From Rhyacophila brunnea (lineage: Eukaryota > Arthropoda > Insecta > Trichoptera > Rhyacophilidae): a stretch of 64,000 nt of DNA. Position numbers and translations under genes: made by a program. The stretch covers positions 1 through 64,000 of the forward strand of contig JAGYXB010000690.1 of NCBI GenBank assembly GCA_022495005.1, written 5' to 3'. The notes below the pieces were generated by a model. It was not told the origin of the DNA. It did not search any database and saw only the letters and a program-made list of their open reading frames with translations. Shown here piece after piece: positions 46,664 to 59,100 of the stretch. The stretch's first letter is position 1. Every line of letters starts with the position of its first letter.

Positions 46664-46860
46664 CAGTGGCGAAGGGTGGAGGTAGGCTGTTAAGATGCGC
46701 CATAAATAGTTCACATTAAACTTTGTGAGACGTACGTATTTGTTTTTTTTTTTTTTTTTTAAATAAAACTACAATTTACAGATAGTGTTGGTTAGTTTTA
46801 TAAAATTCAAATAAATCTTGCGAGAACCAAGCCATAATAGATAATAGGCAAAAAATTAAT
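46664..46860 (+). mobile_element. foldback family E, single arm
   Basis: CAGTGGCGAAGGGTGGAGG through CATAAATAGTTCACATTAAA, a poly-T run, and GATAATAGGCAAAAAATTAA. One arm only. Confidence 0.75.
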
Positions 46861-47511
46861 TGAGACAACATTACGGAACTGGAAATGACGCCAGCTGCCG
46901 CGTGATCGAGGTATACCAATATAACAGTCATTGTCGGCCATTTGCAATCACAGTGATAATTGTTACCTTTTATATAATTTATTTAATGATAAAAATGTTT
47001 TAAAGTGAAAAAATTAACCAGCGGCGCTCCAAAAATTCTAGTTTTTTCGACGCCGAAGATTAACGTGGAAAATTGCCGGCACTATCGATTGTGAAAAAAA
47101 TAGGAAAATGTATTTCAACCTCAAGCAAGAGTTTCTCTACCAATTCAAAAAGCCATGACAGCTGCAGAACGCATGCGACTTTATAGACTGCCGAAGAAAA
47201 TTATTAAAATGGCTTTCAATAAAAATGAAATTAAAAAATTTTAAATTCAAAAAAAAAAAATTAAAGGCCTTTTTTCAACGCCTAAAAAACACCAAAAACG
47301 CATGTTTTTTCATGTTAAAAATACGTGCGTTTTTGGTCTTTTTTTTCATGTTAAAAATGCTTAAAAAGACACCAAAAACGCATGTTACATAAAGTGTAAG
47401 TTAGTGTTAAATGTTCTAATATAATATATTGCTTAATTAACTTTTCGAGTTACACCTTGTTACAAAGCATTGAAAGTAATTTTGACAATTAATTTATTAA
47501 AATACGAGACT
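46861..47511. other. no gene recognised; palindromic AT-rich segment
   Basis: A short plus frame around 47,140-47,243 reads M-T-A-A-E-R-M-R-L-Y-R, a motif seen at the start of various insect ORFs, but it ends at once. At 47,285-47,395 ACCAAAAACGCATGT repeats with its complement ACGTGCGTTTTTGGT between, so a hairpin is possible. Confidence 0.45.
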
Positions 47512-48028
47512 CTAATGCCAGCGCTCCATTGGCGAGCCGAAAGTCCGAGGACAATAATTCGTCCGATTTGTATATGTTCTGCTACTATACGAACGAATAA
47601 AAAAGTCGCTCTGTCGTTGATGCGTCGATCGTAATATCTTCCGATAATCCTATAATTTTGTGTTATTTATACGTAGACTTGCATACAATAATATAGCAGT
47701 GAAACAACACAAGTTTTACGTCTTATTTTATGAATTTCATAAATATAAATAATTGACAAATCACTCATTTAATGTGTAAATTAACAAATTAATCAATGAA
47801 AATGTTTAAAATAATTACAGATTTTTTTCCGGTCTGAATGATCATAATATTAATGTTATATTGTATTTGCATTGTGATCGACGGACGAAATCTGGCAACT
47901 CGGAGAGTAAAATTTCAAACTGAAATCCAACGAACCTGGTTTGCGGGTTAAAAAGTCCGCAGATCTGGGGTGCTCCACGCAATACTGTAAATCGTCTGAC
48001 TTGCGTGCTAATGGAGCGCCGGCATTAG
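47512..48028. mobile_element. inverted-repeat element with ~22-bp termini
   Basis: CTAATGCCAGCGCTCCATTGG at the left mirrors CTAATGGAGCGCCGGCATTAG at the right, with a few mismatches. No ORF that could encode a transposase. Confidence 0.7.
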
Positions 48029-48322
48029 GGGGTTCTTTAGGGAAAGGAGAGCATATAAAGAAATAATACGGGTGATGAATACGATTGATGGGTCGTGGAT
48101 TCGCTAACTTCAATGACATTAATATGGACGAAGCATCTAGAAAATAAAATGACACTCACTTTGTGTCGGGTCTGCCGGATGGCGAAATTCATATTTTAAT
48201 ATCGGTGTCCTACGCTCAAATGAACATTCTGCTTGCAACCGGTCTAGCGACACCGCTGGGTCTGCCCATACAAAATTTCTGACTGCCAGGTTTCGACTCC
48301 ACCGTTATTATTGTGTTACAAA

Positions 48323-48439
48323 ATGCCAATGTGCCTAGTTAAAAATTGTAAAAAAAATCTACTAAACACTCCAAGAAAGATGGGATATCACTTTTCATGT
48401 GTTAGTGTTGAGAATAATGGATCGTTTAGAGGATGTTAA
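48323..48439 (+). pseudogene. possible THAP-domain N-terminus
   Basis: ATG followed by P-M-C-L-V-K-N-C and, 16 residues on, H-F-S resembles the start of a THAP zinc finger (M-x-x-x-C-x-x-x-x-C ... H-x-F). The frame stops after 38 codons, before the rest of the domain. It may be an exon of a THAP/P-element-like gene or a relic; I see no donor that clearly rescues it. Confidence 0.3.
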
Positions 48440-50109
48440 ATTATCAACATAGTTTTATATATATGATTAACTTTATTATTATCAACTTCATGAATAATAA
48501 TATACAGAGTAATAGATTACATTTTGTTATGCGACCGTTACAATAGACCTTCGAGTACAGACTGTTGTCACGCCGGACACCCAAGTGAACATAGAACTGT
48601 AATTAGTATTAATTAGTATTTAGCATTGGCGGACAGCCAGTGCCATAGTTAAACGTATTAATAATATTCTTAAATTATTACTTATAATATTTAGTTATGT
48701 TATTATATTAGACGGCTATATATCAACACTTAGCATTATTTATTATTTATAAAATGCCATTTTAAGATATTGATGAATGTTTATTCAATGCAATTGAATG
48801 ACAGAAACCATTGGACAGTCGCCTGTGATGCGCTGGGCTCACTTGCATCTAATCTCCGAGAAGTCGTAAGTAACCGAGAATCTGTTTCTAACGCAATGAG
48901 TCATGACACTAATACGCCATTACAATAAAGGTTATATTACTATAAATTCTCGAAGCTTGTATCGCATAATGGAAACGGAACGTCATATGGTCACGTGACA
49001 TCTACCTTTACATCTGTGAATGACTTTCATGCACAATTTCTCGTGCGCGCCGGGTATGAAGTGAGTCGTCCATTTAATATGTCATTGGCTAACTATACTA
49101 GAACTTACCATATAATCAATCTCCACCGGTCGGCGTGCCAAAAATGGATGCTTAAGTGTAAAACCAAACAAAATATATAGGACTGAGGAGGAGGGCGCTC
49201 ATTTAGCGGACAATTTAGAGCAAATAGAAAGAAAACAATAATAAATGAAAGTCCGCTTAGGAATTTACAAGAGATCATTATTATGACTTAGAATGACGTA
49301 ATCTTGACACGTGTTTAAGTTTATCTCGTATTCCTCCACAATCGAGATAAGTAGCCTATTACTCCACACCAGTTAGGTACCTATTCAAATTCCTATTAAT
49401 TTTGTGATTCCTGGAGAAGATTCTAAATCAATAATGTCAAATAAGTCGTCATTGTCAATAAATCGATGACAAATCAAAAATGGGCCAGAACGCTGTTTCG
49501 GGTCGCGTATTCGGCAACATTGTTGTTCTGTCTCGTGGAAAAATAATTTTATCGTTTGAATTAAAATGGCCTTATTATAACAAAAAATCAAACACACTTA
49601 TTTTTATAAAACGCATAAATATATTATATACCTAACTATATTGTTAATATTTTCAGAAAATTAACGAGCGCTCCGGTTCGTTAAATTTTTTATTTCGTGT
49701 ACCTAGGTACTAACTGTGACAAATAAATTAAATATAGTAAAGACTAGAACATATTATTATTATTTAAAATAAAATACATTATATTATTTTCATCATACCT
49801 ATCTTATACATGAGTCTTTTATTCCAAACAATACCTAATTTAAATTAATATTTTAAAGCATTGTAGGTATAATAAGTGCTATTCAGCATTTGAATATTCC
49901 AACTCTAGGGAAAAGTATTGAATGATTGGACAGTAACAAAAATGATCGTTACTTTTTCGACGGCCCTAGTTATTGCCCCATCCTTATACCTCATGGCCAT
50001 AGACTAATATAATATTCCATAATAACATTATACTGCTCACGGTACACCGGCACGTGGTTTAAGAACTTTGACGCATTGATTTTGTTTTTGTTTTAATTGA
50101 AGACGTAAA
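48440..50109. other. intergenic, no gene recognised; upstream of paralogue 2
   Basis: AT-rich sequence. GAGCGCTCCGGTTCGTTAAA near 49,667 also occurs at 52,436 in the hAT MITE. The promoter of the following gene should lie near 50,000-50,100, but no confident TATA or initiator could be chosen. Confidence 0.4.
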
Positions 50110-53100
50110 ATGGATATAAAACGTGAACCAGCTGAACTCGAAGCTAATACAAATGGCCAAAATTCGTGTGGTGACAGTCCAGATGCGAAAATTCATATTA
50201 TAAAGCAAGAAAATGCAGTCGATGTCAATTTTGAGGTTAGTTTTAAAATATAATAATTCGTACTATCACTTTTAATTGATTCTTACTTTTTTTTATTTAC
50301 CGATTTGTGCCTGTTTTCTGAACAGTTTTGTAGACCTAAGCATAACAAATTAGTCGTGACGATAGAGTTGTCATTGATCATAGATAAACCTTTTCATATT
50401 CATTGTGATACCAATGCCGATATCAAAGGATAATATCGAGGACGAGGTTATACTTGTGCGTTTTTGCTGTGTTTCTGTTTTAAATGTCAAAATGCATACA
50501 ATTTACGATCTACGTTCTGGTAAAACGCACTTAGTCATAGGATATACTGGTGAGAAAATAGAAACCGCATTAAGTCATATTGTTATTTTTTTATACTGAC
50601 AGAAAGCATGATATGACCTATAATGCGTTCTGTGTGTACAAAATACAGGACTTGTAACATGGCATATTATGCATTAAGTGTGACGTGATGCATTCTGTCA
50701 GTACAAATTTTGTCAAGATCTCACCATAGGGCATATGCTTTACCCTTGAAATTTTAATTCATCTGTCATTAGTGATTAGTAAAACAATGCATTGAACCAT
50801 TTGAAGAATTTATTAGAATGGCTTCGTCTCAAAGAGCAAAACATAAATTTATTAAAGATGTGTTGGAGTTGTTCTTATGTTCGCAAAAAAGATTACTTTA
50901 AGATTAATGACTTAATGCTTTCTGTCAGTATACCCTCGATATCTAACAATGTATTGCAATCGTATGAATTAATGTGAGTTAAGTTTTAATATAGGTAGGT
51001 AATAATATAAAAGGGTTTATCTGACCGAATCATAGTTACACATAAATAACATTAATATTATCATTGAATAATGTAGAGATGAAGCCACGTGCATTTTTGA
51101 GGTTAGTTTCTGCATATAAATTATTAATAATTGTAGTACGTATGTAGACGTTGGTTCGTTTTTTTGGGTTGTTTTACTAGTTCTCCGCCACCGTTCGCTG
51201 TCATCTGTCAGTGAGTGCAGTGCTGTCAACCGAACTATAATTATAGTAAATTTTGGTCTGCGTACTATTAAAAAAGTATACCCACGTCAAAAATACCACA
51301 ATTTTGAAAAATGGAATAGAATTCGCCGGTTTGGTTAGGGGGTCATAATGTATTGTTGTACGTCGTCGGGCGACGCCATTAACTGTCACACGTCATTTTT
51401 TAAGAATTACAACGCAAGTTGCCTTCTAAAATGTTCGTACTGCAATCACAGCAAATCGTAATAACGTGACGCGAGGGACGTAGTAAATATAATCTATATA
51501 ATATAAATAATATAAGATCTCAGTGTGCGATATTAGTCTATGGTCGTAGTCTTGCGTTGTATACTCTAAAAAACTAACGTGACAGTTAATGACGGCGGCC
51601 TGTGTTAGCATTTTTCGGTTGTAAGAGGTGTTTGAATAAAGCAGGGCATCGGAATTTCTCGAATTCTCCGTTATGTTTATGTGACAAACAATAAACTTAC
51701 ATTTTCAACATGTCCTAAAATTTTTGCCGAAATACTAGAATGTCTTGGACCGCGTATTATAATTCGATGACAAAAAGATAGCTGAATTCCAAAATGGCGA
51801 CTGACAGATAATGTTAGCGGAGCACCAGGCACATCCACCCGTTTTTTTGTAAATACGTTTCATAGCATTTCAAACCAAATAAACGAAGTCGGATGGTTGG
51901 ATTTGAACGAATTGACAGATATTTTACGAGGACGCGATTTCCGACAATTAATCATTTTTGCCAGTATCTAAAATTAATTTAATAATACATTTGTCTCTAA
52001 AACAGCAGCACATTGAATGAAATGTTAACTTGAGATGAGTATGTACACCGCCATCTTTAGATTAATAAAGCCTGAGCATAACTTTTTTCACAAGCAACGA
52101 GTGGTCCACTGCCATACAATTTATTGATAACGTACTTGCAAGCAGAGTTTGGTATTCTATAATGACTGAAGAGTATAAATAAGTTAATAGTAATTGTCGT
52201 TTAGAATCGACTGTCACATTAACAAACGTCCTAGTGTATTATAATCAGGGCTCGAAATGGACCGGAACGAACGCGAGCGCCGTTCCGGTTCATAAAATCT
52301 CCAAAAGTATCGCTCCGTCTCGTGGACATATTAATTTGACCGCCTGAGCTATATGTCATATAATAAAAAATCTAACAGACTTATTTTTATAAAATCCATA
52401 TACAATTAGATAACAACGTTAATATTTTCATAATCGAGCGCTCCGGTTCGTAAAATTTTCCATTTCGAGCGCTGATTATAATATTATTATACACAGAAGA
52501 ATTTTACTTACTTTGATCGTCACTTCCAATTAATCACAACACATAACCACTAAATCAGATGAACTCCAAGGTCTCCAAGATATGTTAAAATAATCTGAAA
52601 GAAATCTGAATCTAAGAATACTCAGACAAGTGAACACGACAGACGCGTCAGTATGAGCACTCTATAGAGAATGGCAGGTCATACATAGACAACGGGAGGG
52701 GCGGAAAGGTAGGACCAGTTGTGAATGTATCGGCTTTCCTCTTCAATTGGCAATGGTAGGTATCATGAATCTGCTACAGCTCGTTGTCTACGAGGACACA
52801 AATTTAATTGTCGGATACATTTTTATTTTAAATGTATAAAATATAAACACTGCTCCATGGCACCCACGATGGCATAGAGACTTAGTTTATAGGTAGCGCA
52901 ATAATATATCGATAAAATGACAATTACGAAATATTTGTCATAACGAAAATCATAAATGAATATTGTTTTTAGGTTAAGTCATGTCGGGATATTTTTTTCG
53001 TGTAATTCCGGTCTTGGGACCGTGGACCGACATTCTTTCTTAAAAACTGTATTTTGATATCTGGCTTATAGATATTTAAAAAGTGTTTTCATCAGGGCCA

Positions 53101-56100
53101 TCTTTAGAATAATGAAGCCTGAGCATATCTTTTTGCACAAGCAACGAGTGGTCCACTGTTCAGCTGTCAAAATCAGATCCCCGATTGCTTGACATATTGA
53201 GTCGCCCTTTCTCTTTACAAATTGAATTATAAAAAAATCTCAAACCAAATATTATGAACTATCAGTGTCAAGTATTTATAAATAATATACATTCCTGTTA
53301 GTCATCAGCTGTCAAAGTCAGACTAGTCTTCACAGAAAAACCGGTGGTAATATCGATTTCCAAAAAATATGTAGCATTGATCTATGCATTACATTATTGT
53401 AGAAGATGTGTTAATGCTAGTGTATTATTTATCATGTAACTCATCTATTCAAATCAAACCATTCTCTGTGTGAACACGACGGTGACCAATATGACAAAAC
53501 AGAACAGTGACAAAACAGAAAATATGAAACATTAATGTTTGTGGAATCTATTTATTAATTAAATTTTAAACGAAATACATATACTTATATACTTTTAAAT
53601 ATTTAATATTTAAAAGAAAAACAATTTTTAAGCGAAATCATCAAGGTATAATAATATATACTTTCATTTTTTTTTCAAATACCGTTATTTTGAAAATAAT
53701 GCATTTTTATATATGGAGTACAGGTATAAAATTGCATAATGTAATCACTGCATGTTGGTCATTCGGTGTAAATACATAAATTGAGATATTTCGGCGTAAA
53801 TACCTCAATTTATCTGTATTTTGGGATTGAAGACAGATATTTACACATTTTAATGATATCTTCAAAAATGAAAATCGCTTCCTAAAAGGGTTCGGCATTA
53901 CGAATGATAAATTTAATCAACACTAATCCGTAGCACCTAAAGCCCACTGCAATAATCTCGATTGACATTTTGGCAATTATGCAACTGCTTGATTTACCGT
54001 AGGTTAACACTATTTGTTGTAAAACCATTTAAATTATTAAATTAGGGAAAAAACAAGACATGGAATGGATTATAAAATGCATTTATTTTATGGCGCTTTG
54101 GAAATAATTTGTATCTGCTAACTATGTATAATTGTATACAACTATTTTGTTTGTCCATATTCAATGGAAACCCTGATAAGAATTAAATTGTCCATCACTT
54201 TTTAATCCTGACATCCTAATGTTGCTAATAGTTTACAATACATATTCAAATAGCTAAAATTCCGTTTTTTATCTCTGCAGAATTATTAAACTGATTATTT
54301 CGTTGTACCTAGCCTAGATGTAAAAATTATGTATATAATTTGATTTATTATGGCGTATTGAAAATCTGTGTTATTAAAAATCTATCAACATAATAGAGAT
54401 AGGACAATTTCAATATTAAATTTATATTTTTCCTGAAAGGTAATGGTTATATTTATCGATGTTCTGTTGTATAATCATAAGTAATTTATAAACAATAAAA
54501 ATACTACACTCAAGAGGTGTAAAATCGTCCGCTCTGGGAACAATGGTAACGTATTGGGAATTGATGGAGTTAACTAATGAGATATACTACCTATCTATGA
54601 TATCATTCTTTAAAGTTATTCGTTATATAATTAATATTCAATTATATTCTTACATGATACCTACTTTTTATACACACCTATATCCAAATACATACATATA
54701 ATTAATGTTGTATATCGTAAATGAACCATCATATAGGATATAGCAATGGGCTATTAAGAAAGCTAAGTTGATCATTCAAGATAGGTAGGCTCGAAGGTAT
54801 ATATGTTATTTTTAGAATTTACAATATTTATGACAATATTCATAAGAAAGTAATTCAAGAAACTTTCTCTTCAATTTTTTCAGCGCGGAGCACACGAAAT
54901 TCCTACGATTCAAGCCGCAATGCCGTGCGATGCAGGTACAATACACAAACATGACATTAACCAGGAAATAGTGAATGATTCCGATAAAGAAATATGTTTA
55001 AAATTCACAAGATCTTCCTTTTATCGCAATAATTTTGTATGCGATATATGTCATGCATTTTTCTCTTCAAAAAAGATTCTGACCTACCACAAGTGTATGC
55101 ATGACGTATCTCTGACTGATAATGAAGTGGCTCTCCTTCGAGCACAAGCCTTCCAGGAGTTTGGTGAATGCTCGGATGCGTCGATGCTCAATAACGATTC
55201 ACAGGTATGTTCCATTGCCATTGTGTTATTACTACCTTTACTTACTTTATATTTGTTAATTCAAACACTTCGGAATTGTATGAAATATAATATATGGTTG
55301 CGTTTTTCATAGTGGACTGTAATTGGTTAGTGGAATGATTGTGGATGTGGATGCTGAAAGGGGACGGTTAGACGTAGGATGCCAAGCACTGACCTTTTAT
55401 GATGTTCTGCGGTCTGGTTGAAGCTGGTCCTTGGTGCATGCTCTCTCGTCCTAGCACAGTACACGTTTGATGAATTATATGCTAATTAAGGAAACACCAT
55501 GTGCCGGCAACACGGATACAGGTGGTTTGATTAACAAAGTTTGCACGGAGACTCGGTTAGAATTATGGTTTCCACGACGGTTGAACTGGATACGCTCGTG
55601 GTATGCACTTAACTTTTTGAATCTATAGCTTGTATAGCTGTAATAAGCCTACACGCATCCGTTGTCATGTACGTGGAAATCACAATAACTCATTTTTTTC
55701 AAAATTGTGGCCCGGTTGCTTTGTGTATAACTACGTTCAAATTATTATCCATCTCTTGCCACTCATGTGGGCTTGGTTTCATTATGTTTTTGTGGTGACA
55801 GTGGTTACAGAGGCCTTGTGGACACTTAATTATAGCCTCTTTACTGACGTATTGACCGGGAACATAGAATTAATGGGAACCGAAATGAGGAGCAAACATT
55901 CAAAACGTGATATGTCACACAGATGTTGAGCTGAGATAATCACGAAAAACATATTGTTTAATAACCTAGCCTATGTACTCAAAATGGTTTTTTTTATTAT
56001 AAAACTGTTTAAGGAAAGAGTTTTAATCCTGGTATTTTGTATAATCTAAAACTCAAGTGGCTCATTTTTTATTTGAAATTTGGACAAAACACGATTTGCA

Positions 56101-59100
56101 TGAAACTTGTGTACAAAACATCATTTGAATGAAAATCAAGGCATTTCATTTATATCATATATTATTTTAATAAAATGTATTAGGGAGCATATTGTATAAT
56201 ATTATGTACAGATTGTTAAAAAGTAAAAGGTTCTGGCTCCACACAGTCACATATGACCTCCTGCTCTTCTATATTGGCCGATGGTTCATCAAAAAGTATT
56301 TTTTTGTACCATTCTAGTCCTCTATCCCCAAGATTCTTCCAGTTCCCAAACATTACTTTTAGCAATTTATTGACATCATTTTTCTTCTCTTGGGATATAA
56401 AATGTGATAAGGGCAACGTGTCTGGTTGCACTCGTTACAAATGTGAATAAGATATACCTTTCTTCACCAAGTAACTGTATTCTTCCGGGCTATCGCTAAT
56501 ATAATGAAAATTTGTATTTCCTTTAACCAGTACTCGTTTTTGGCCACATGGTGTTATTTCTACTTTTAGTGATAATCGTTTTAAATCACTTATGCATGGG
56601 AAGTCTTTATACAGTTTATTCAGGGACTTAGTGTCCACTGTGAGACACCCACGGTGGCCGCGCGGCATAAGCGTTGGACTATCACGCCGTGGGTCCCAGG
56701 TTCGAATCCTGGGTCTGGCAAGTACATTTTCGATATGGTCCTCACTATCTTCTTGCATCGTAAATTGTTATAATAAAACTCTTTAAACAATACTGTCACT
56801 GAAGTAACAGCTCACAGCTTCCGTGCAAAATGTGATTAGTCACATATGCAATATGGCGGCTCCTACGCTGTGATTGGTTATTAGGACAAAACATTGCATG
56901 ATTGAAATCGAGTGCTGGAGAAATCATGGTTTGCTTGAATGTGTCATTTTTAGGATTAATTTTTTATAGGATAAAACGTTCTTTTAACACTGATTCTCGT
57001 TTCCTTTCATAGATTTCAATATGGACTATCAGAATTGACAATGAACGGCATTTTTCAAAATGTGTGACAAATCACTTTTTGAATGTTTGCTCCTCAAATA
57101 CCTAACGGTTGTAGAGTAACAGGCAACCGATCTTGGATTTAGAAAACTATGGGATAAACTTAAACTTGTGTCAAGAATACGTTATTCTAAGCTTGTCCTT
57201 CGTTCTGACAACTATTCTCGGTTTATGCACTGACGCTTATTCAAGTTGCGACACAAACTATTTTTCGTCTATCATTTTTGCAGGTCACACATTCAAATTC
57301 CTTTTTTAAAATGTAATGAATTGAGATATTATAGCTTATCTGAATTCTATTTATTAATCTGTTGTGTGCTATTGACATATTAGATCACGCTAATACATAC
57401 TTTGACGATGTATTTTATCTATTTTGCTTTTAAAAACTGGTTTGGTCCTTATTTTGGCGCCAATATTTCATAAAGTTAATTGGGTACCTAATACAGTTTT
57501 GGGACAAACAAAATTTTTATCAAACAAGTCAATAATAAATCCATACTATGTCAAAATCCATATGACATATTTTCTAGTTTGATAGCTAGATATCGATACC
57601 CTCATCATTCGCTGATGTTGATCCACTGCTAGATAAAGGCCTCCCCTAGTACCCTCCACTTTGTTCTTCTCTCGAATCAATGCAATTTTATTTATAAATA
57701 AAAGTAATTCCCTCATACTAAAATAATGGAGATGTGATAATGTATAAATAAAATTATTTATTATTTTGTTTTTTAGTGGCCTCAAATTAACCTTGCTAAT
57801 CTGAAGTGTGAGATAGATTCCGAACTAGTTAATTCGAAGGAAGAACTTATAGAAGACACAAATCGCCAAATCAAATATGAAGATTCACAACCGGGTTGCT
57901 CATATTCCGAATGCAAGCCAGGAGAACAGGTATGTAAGAACGTTTATATTATTAATTTATTTATTATTGTGTAATTGTGATATGATAGAGTATACCCCGT
58001 ATACACGTGCATGGATTTACTGCTGACAGTACGTATTATCGCGGCCATAACAAGAAAATGGTCGTGTAAACACGTATCATCGTGCAAGATTGCATGCATT
58101 TTATCGGTACTTGCATTGCGGTGCGCATGCGCCACTGACACTGGCGAACCTGGCGAAAGAAATACGAACTACACCGCAAAGAATATTTTGACGTCTACCG
58201 ATTATCCAAGAACGTGTCCTAATGACAACATCGCGTCTCGCTTACGTTTGAAAAATGATATTGTAAAAAATTTAAAATATACACTATTAGTGCAGGTGAA
58301 TCAATGTACGTATACATGCGTTAGTATGATATTTTTTTGGATTATGCCCCGTATCTTAGTGTTTCTATTAAACATATTAAACATAATGTATTCATAGCCG
58401 ACCATAGTGACCATAGAATAAGGAGTATGGATTATTTTGCTTGGTGAAAAATATTCTTTCGCGTTGTGAATTGTACCTACTCCTTTTTATATGTGATTAG
58501 CTGTCAAAACTAAGCTTAATATTTTTAAGTGTGATAGGTACGTTACTTTTGTTTGGTATTACATATTTAGTTTATTTGAAAACTATTTTCTAACTGTTTG
58601 ATTTTTTTTGGTTAATGTGAATTTTGACTAACGCGGTGTGCGATTATTTTATTTTGTTACGCCAAAGAAGTATAACTTCTAACGCGCGTACATAAGTACA
58701 CACACCCATTTTTTCCAATAGCAACTAACTCTTGAACTGCAAATAAAACAAATACATTTATTCTTAAAATAAATACAAAAATATTTCTCTTCCCAATTTT
58801 CTTGAAAATTATACTTCCGTTTTTTTTCTTTTTCTGACTCATATTCAGACATAAATATTAAGATTTGGGTAACTAAATGCTAAATAAAATTACCAAACTG
58901 ACACTTGTATCAGAACGCCTTTCGTCTCGCCCAGAGCGCGATGCTCAATTCGTACTTACCATAAAATAACAGTAAAAATTGTAAGTAGCCGAAATCCATC
59001 TGTTAACTATAGATTGTAGAGATAAGGAATCCTTAACCATAGACTACTTTTGTTATGAACTCGCCCCCTTGCCCCCTTCCGTATTGCCATTTACCACTGA

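Larger units (their letters stand above)
50236..54883 (+). other. intron 1 of paralogue 2
   Basis: Donor GAG/GTTAGT, acceptor CAATTTTTTCAG. It contains the hAT MITE at 52,246-52,474, a ~65-bp direct repeat pair, and a family H element start at 53,481. No other gene is recognised. Confidence 0.65.
55205..57776 (+). other. intron 2 of paralogue 2
   Basis: Donor CAG/GTATGT, acceptor TTGTTTTTTAG. It holds the tRNA-like copy at 56,648 and a retrotransposon tail at 57,590. The short frames near 55,630 and 56,216-56,758 show no recognised domain. Confidence 0.65.

Noticed and set aside
51079..51110. ATTTTTGAG/GTTAGTTTCTG as a second copy of the exon 1 donor region
   Set aside because: Resembles the exon 1 end only over about 15 bases, with no coding sequence like exon 1 before it.
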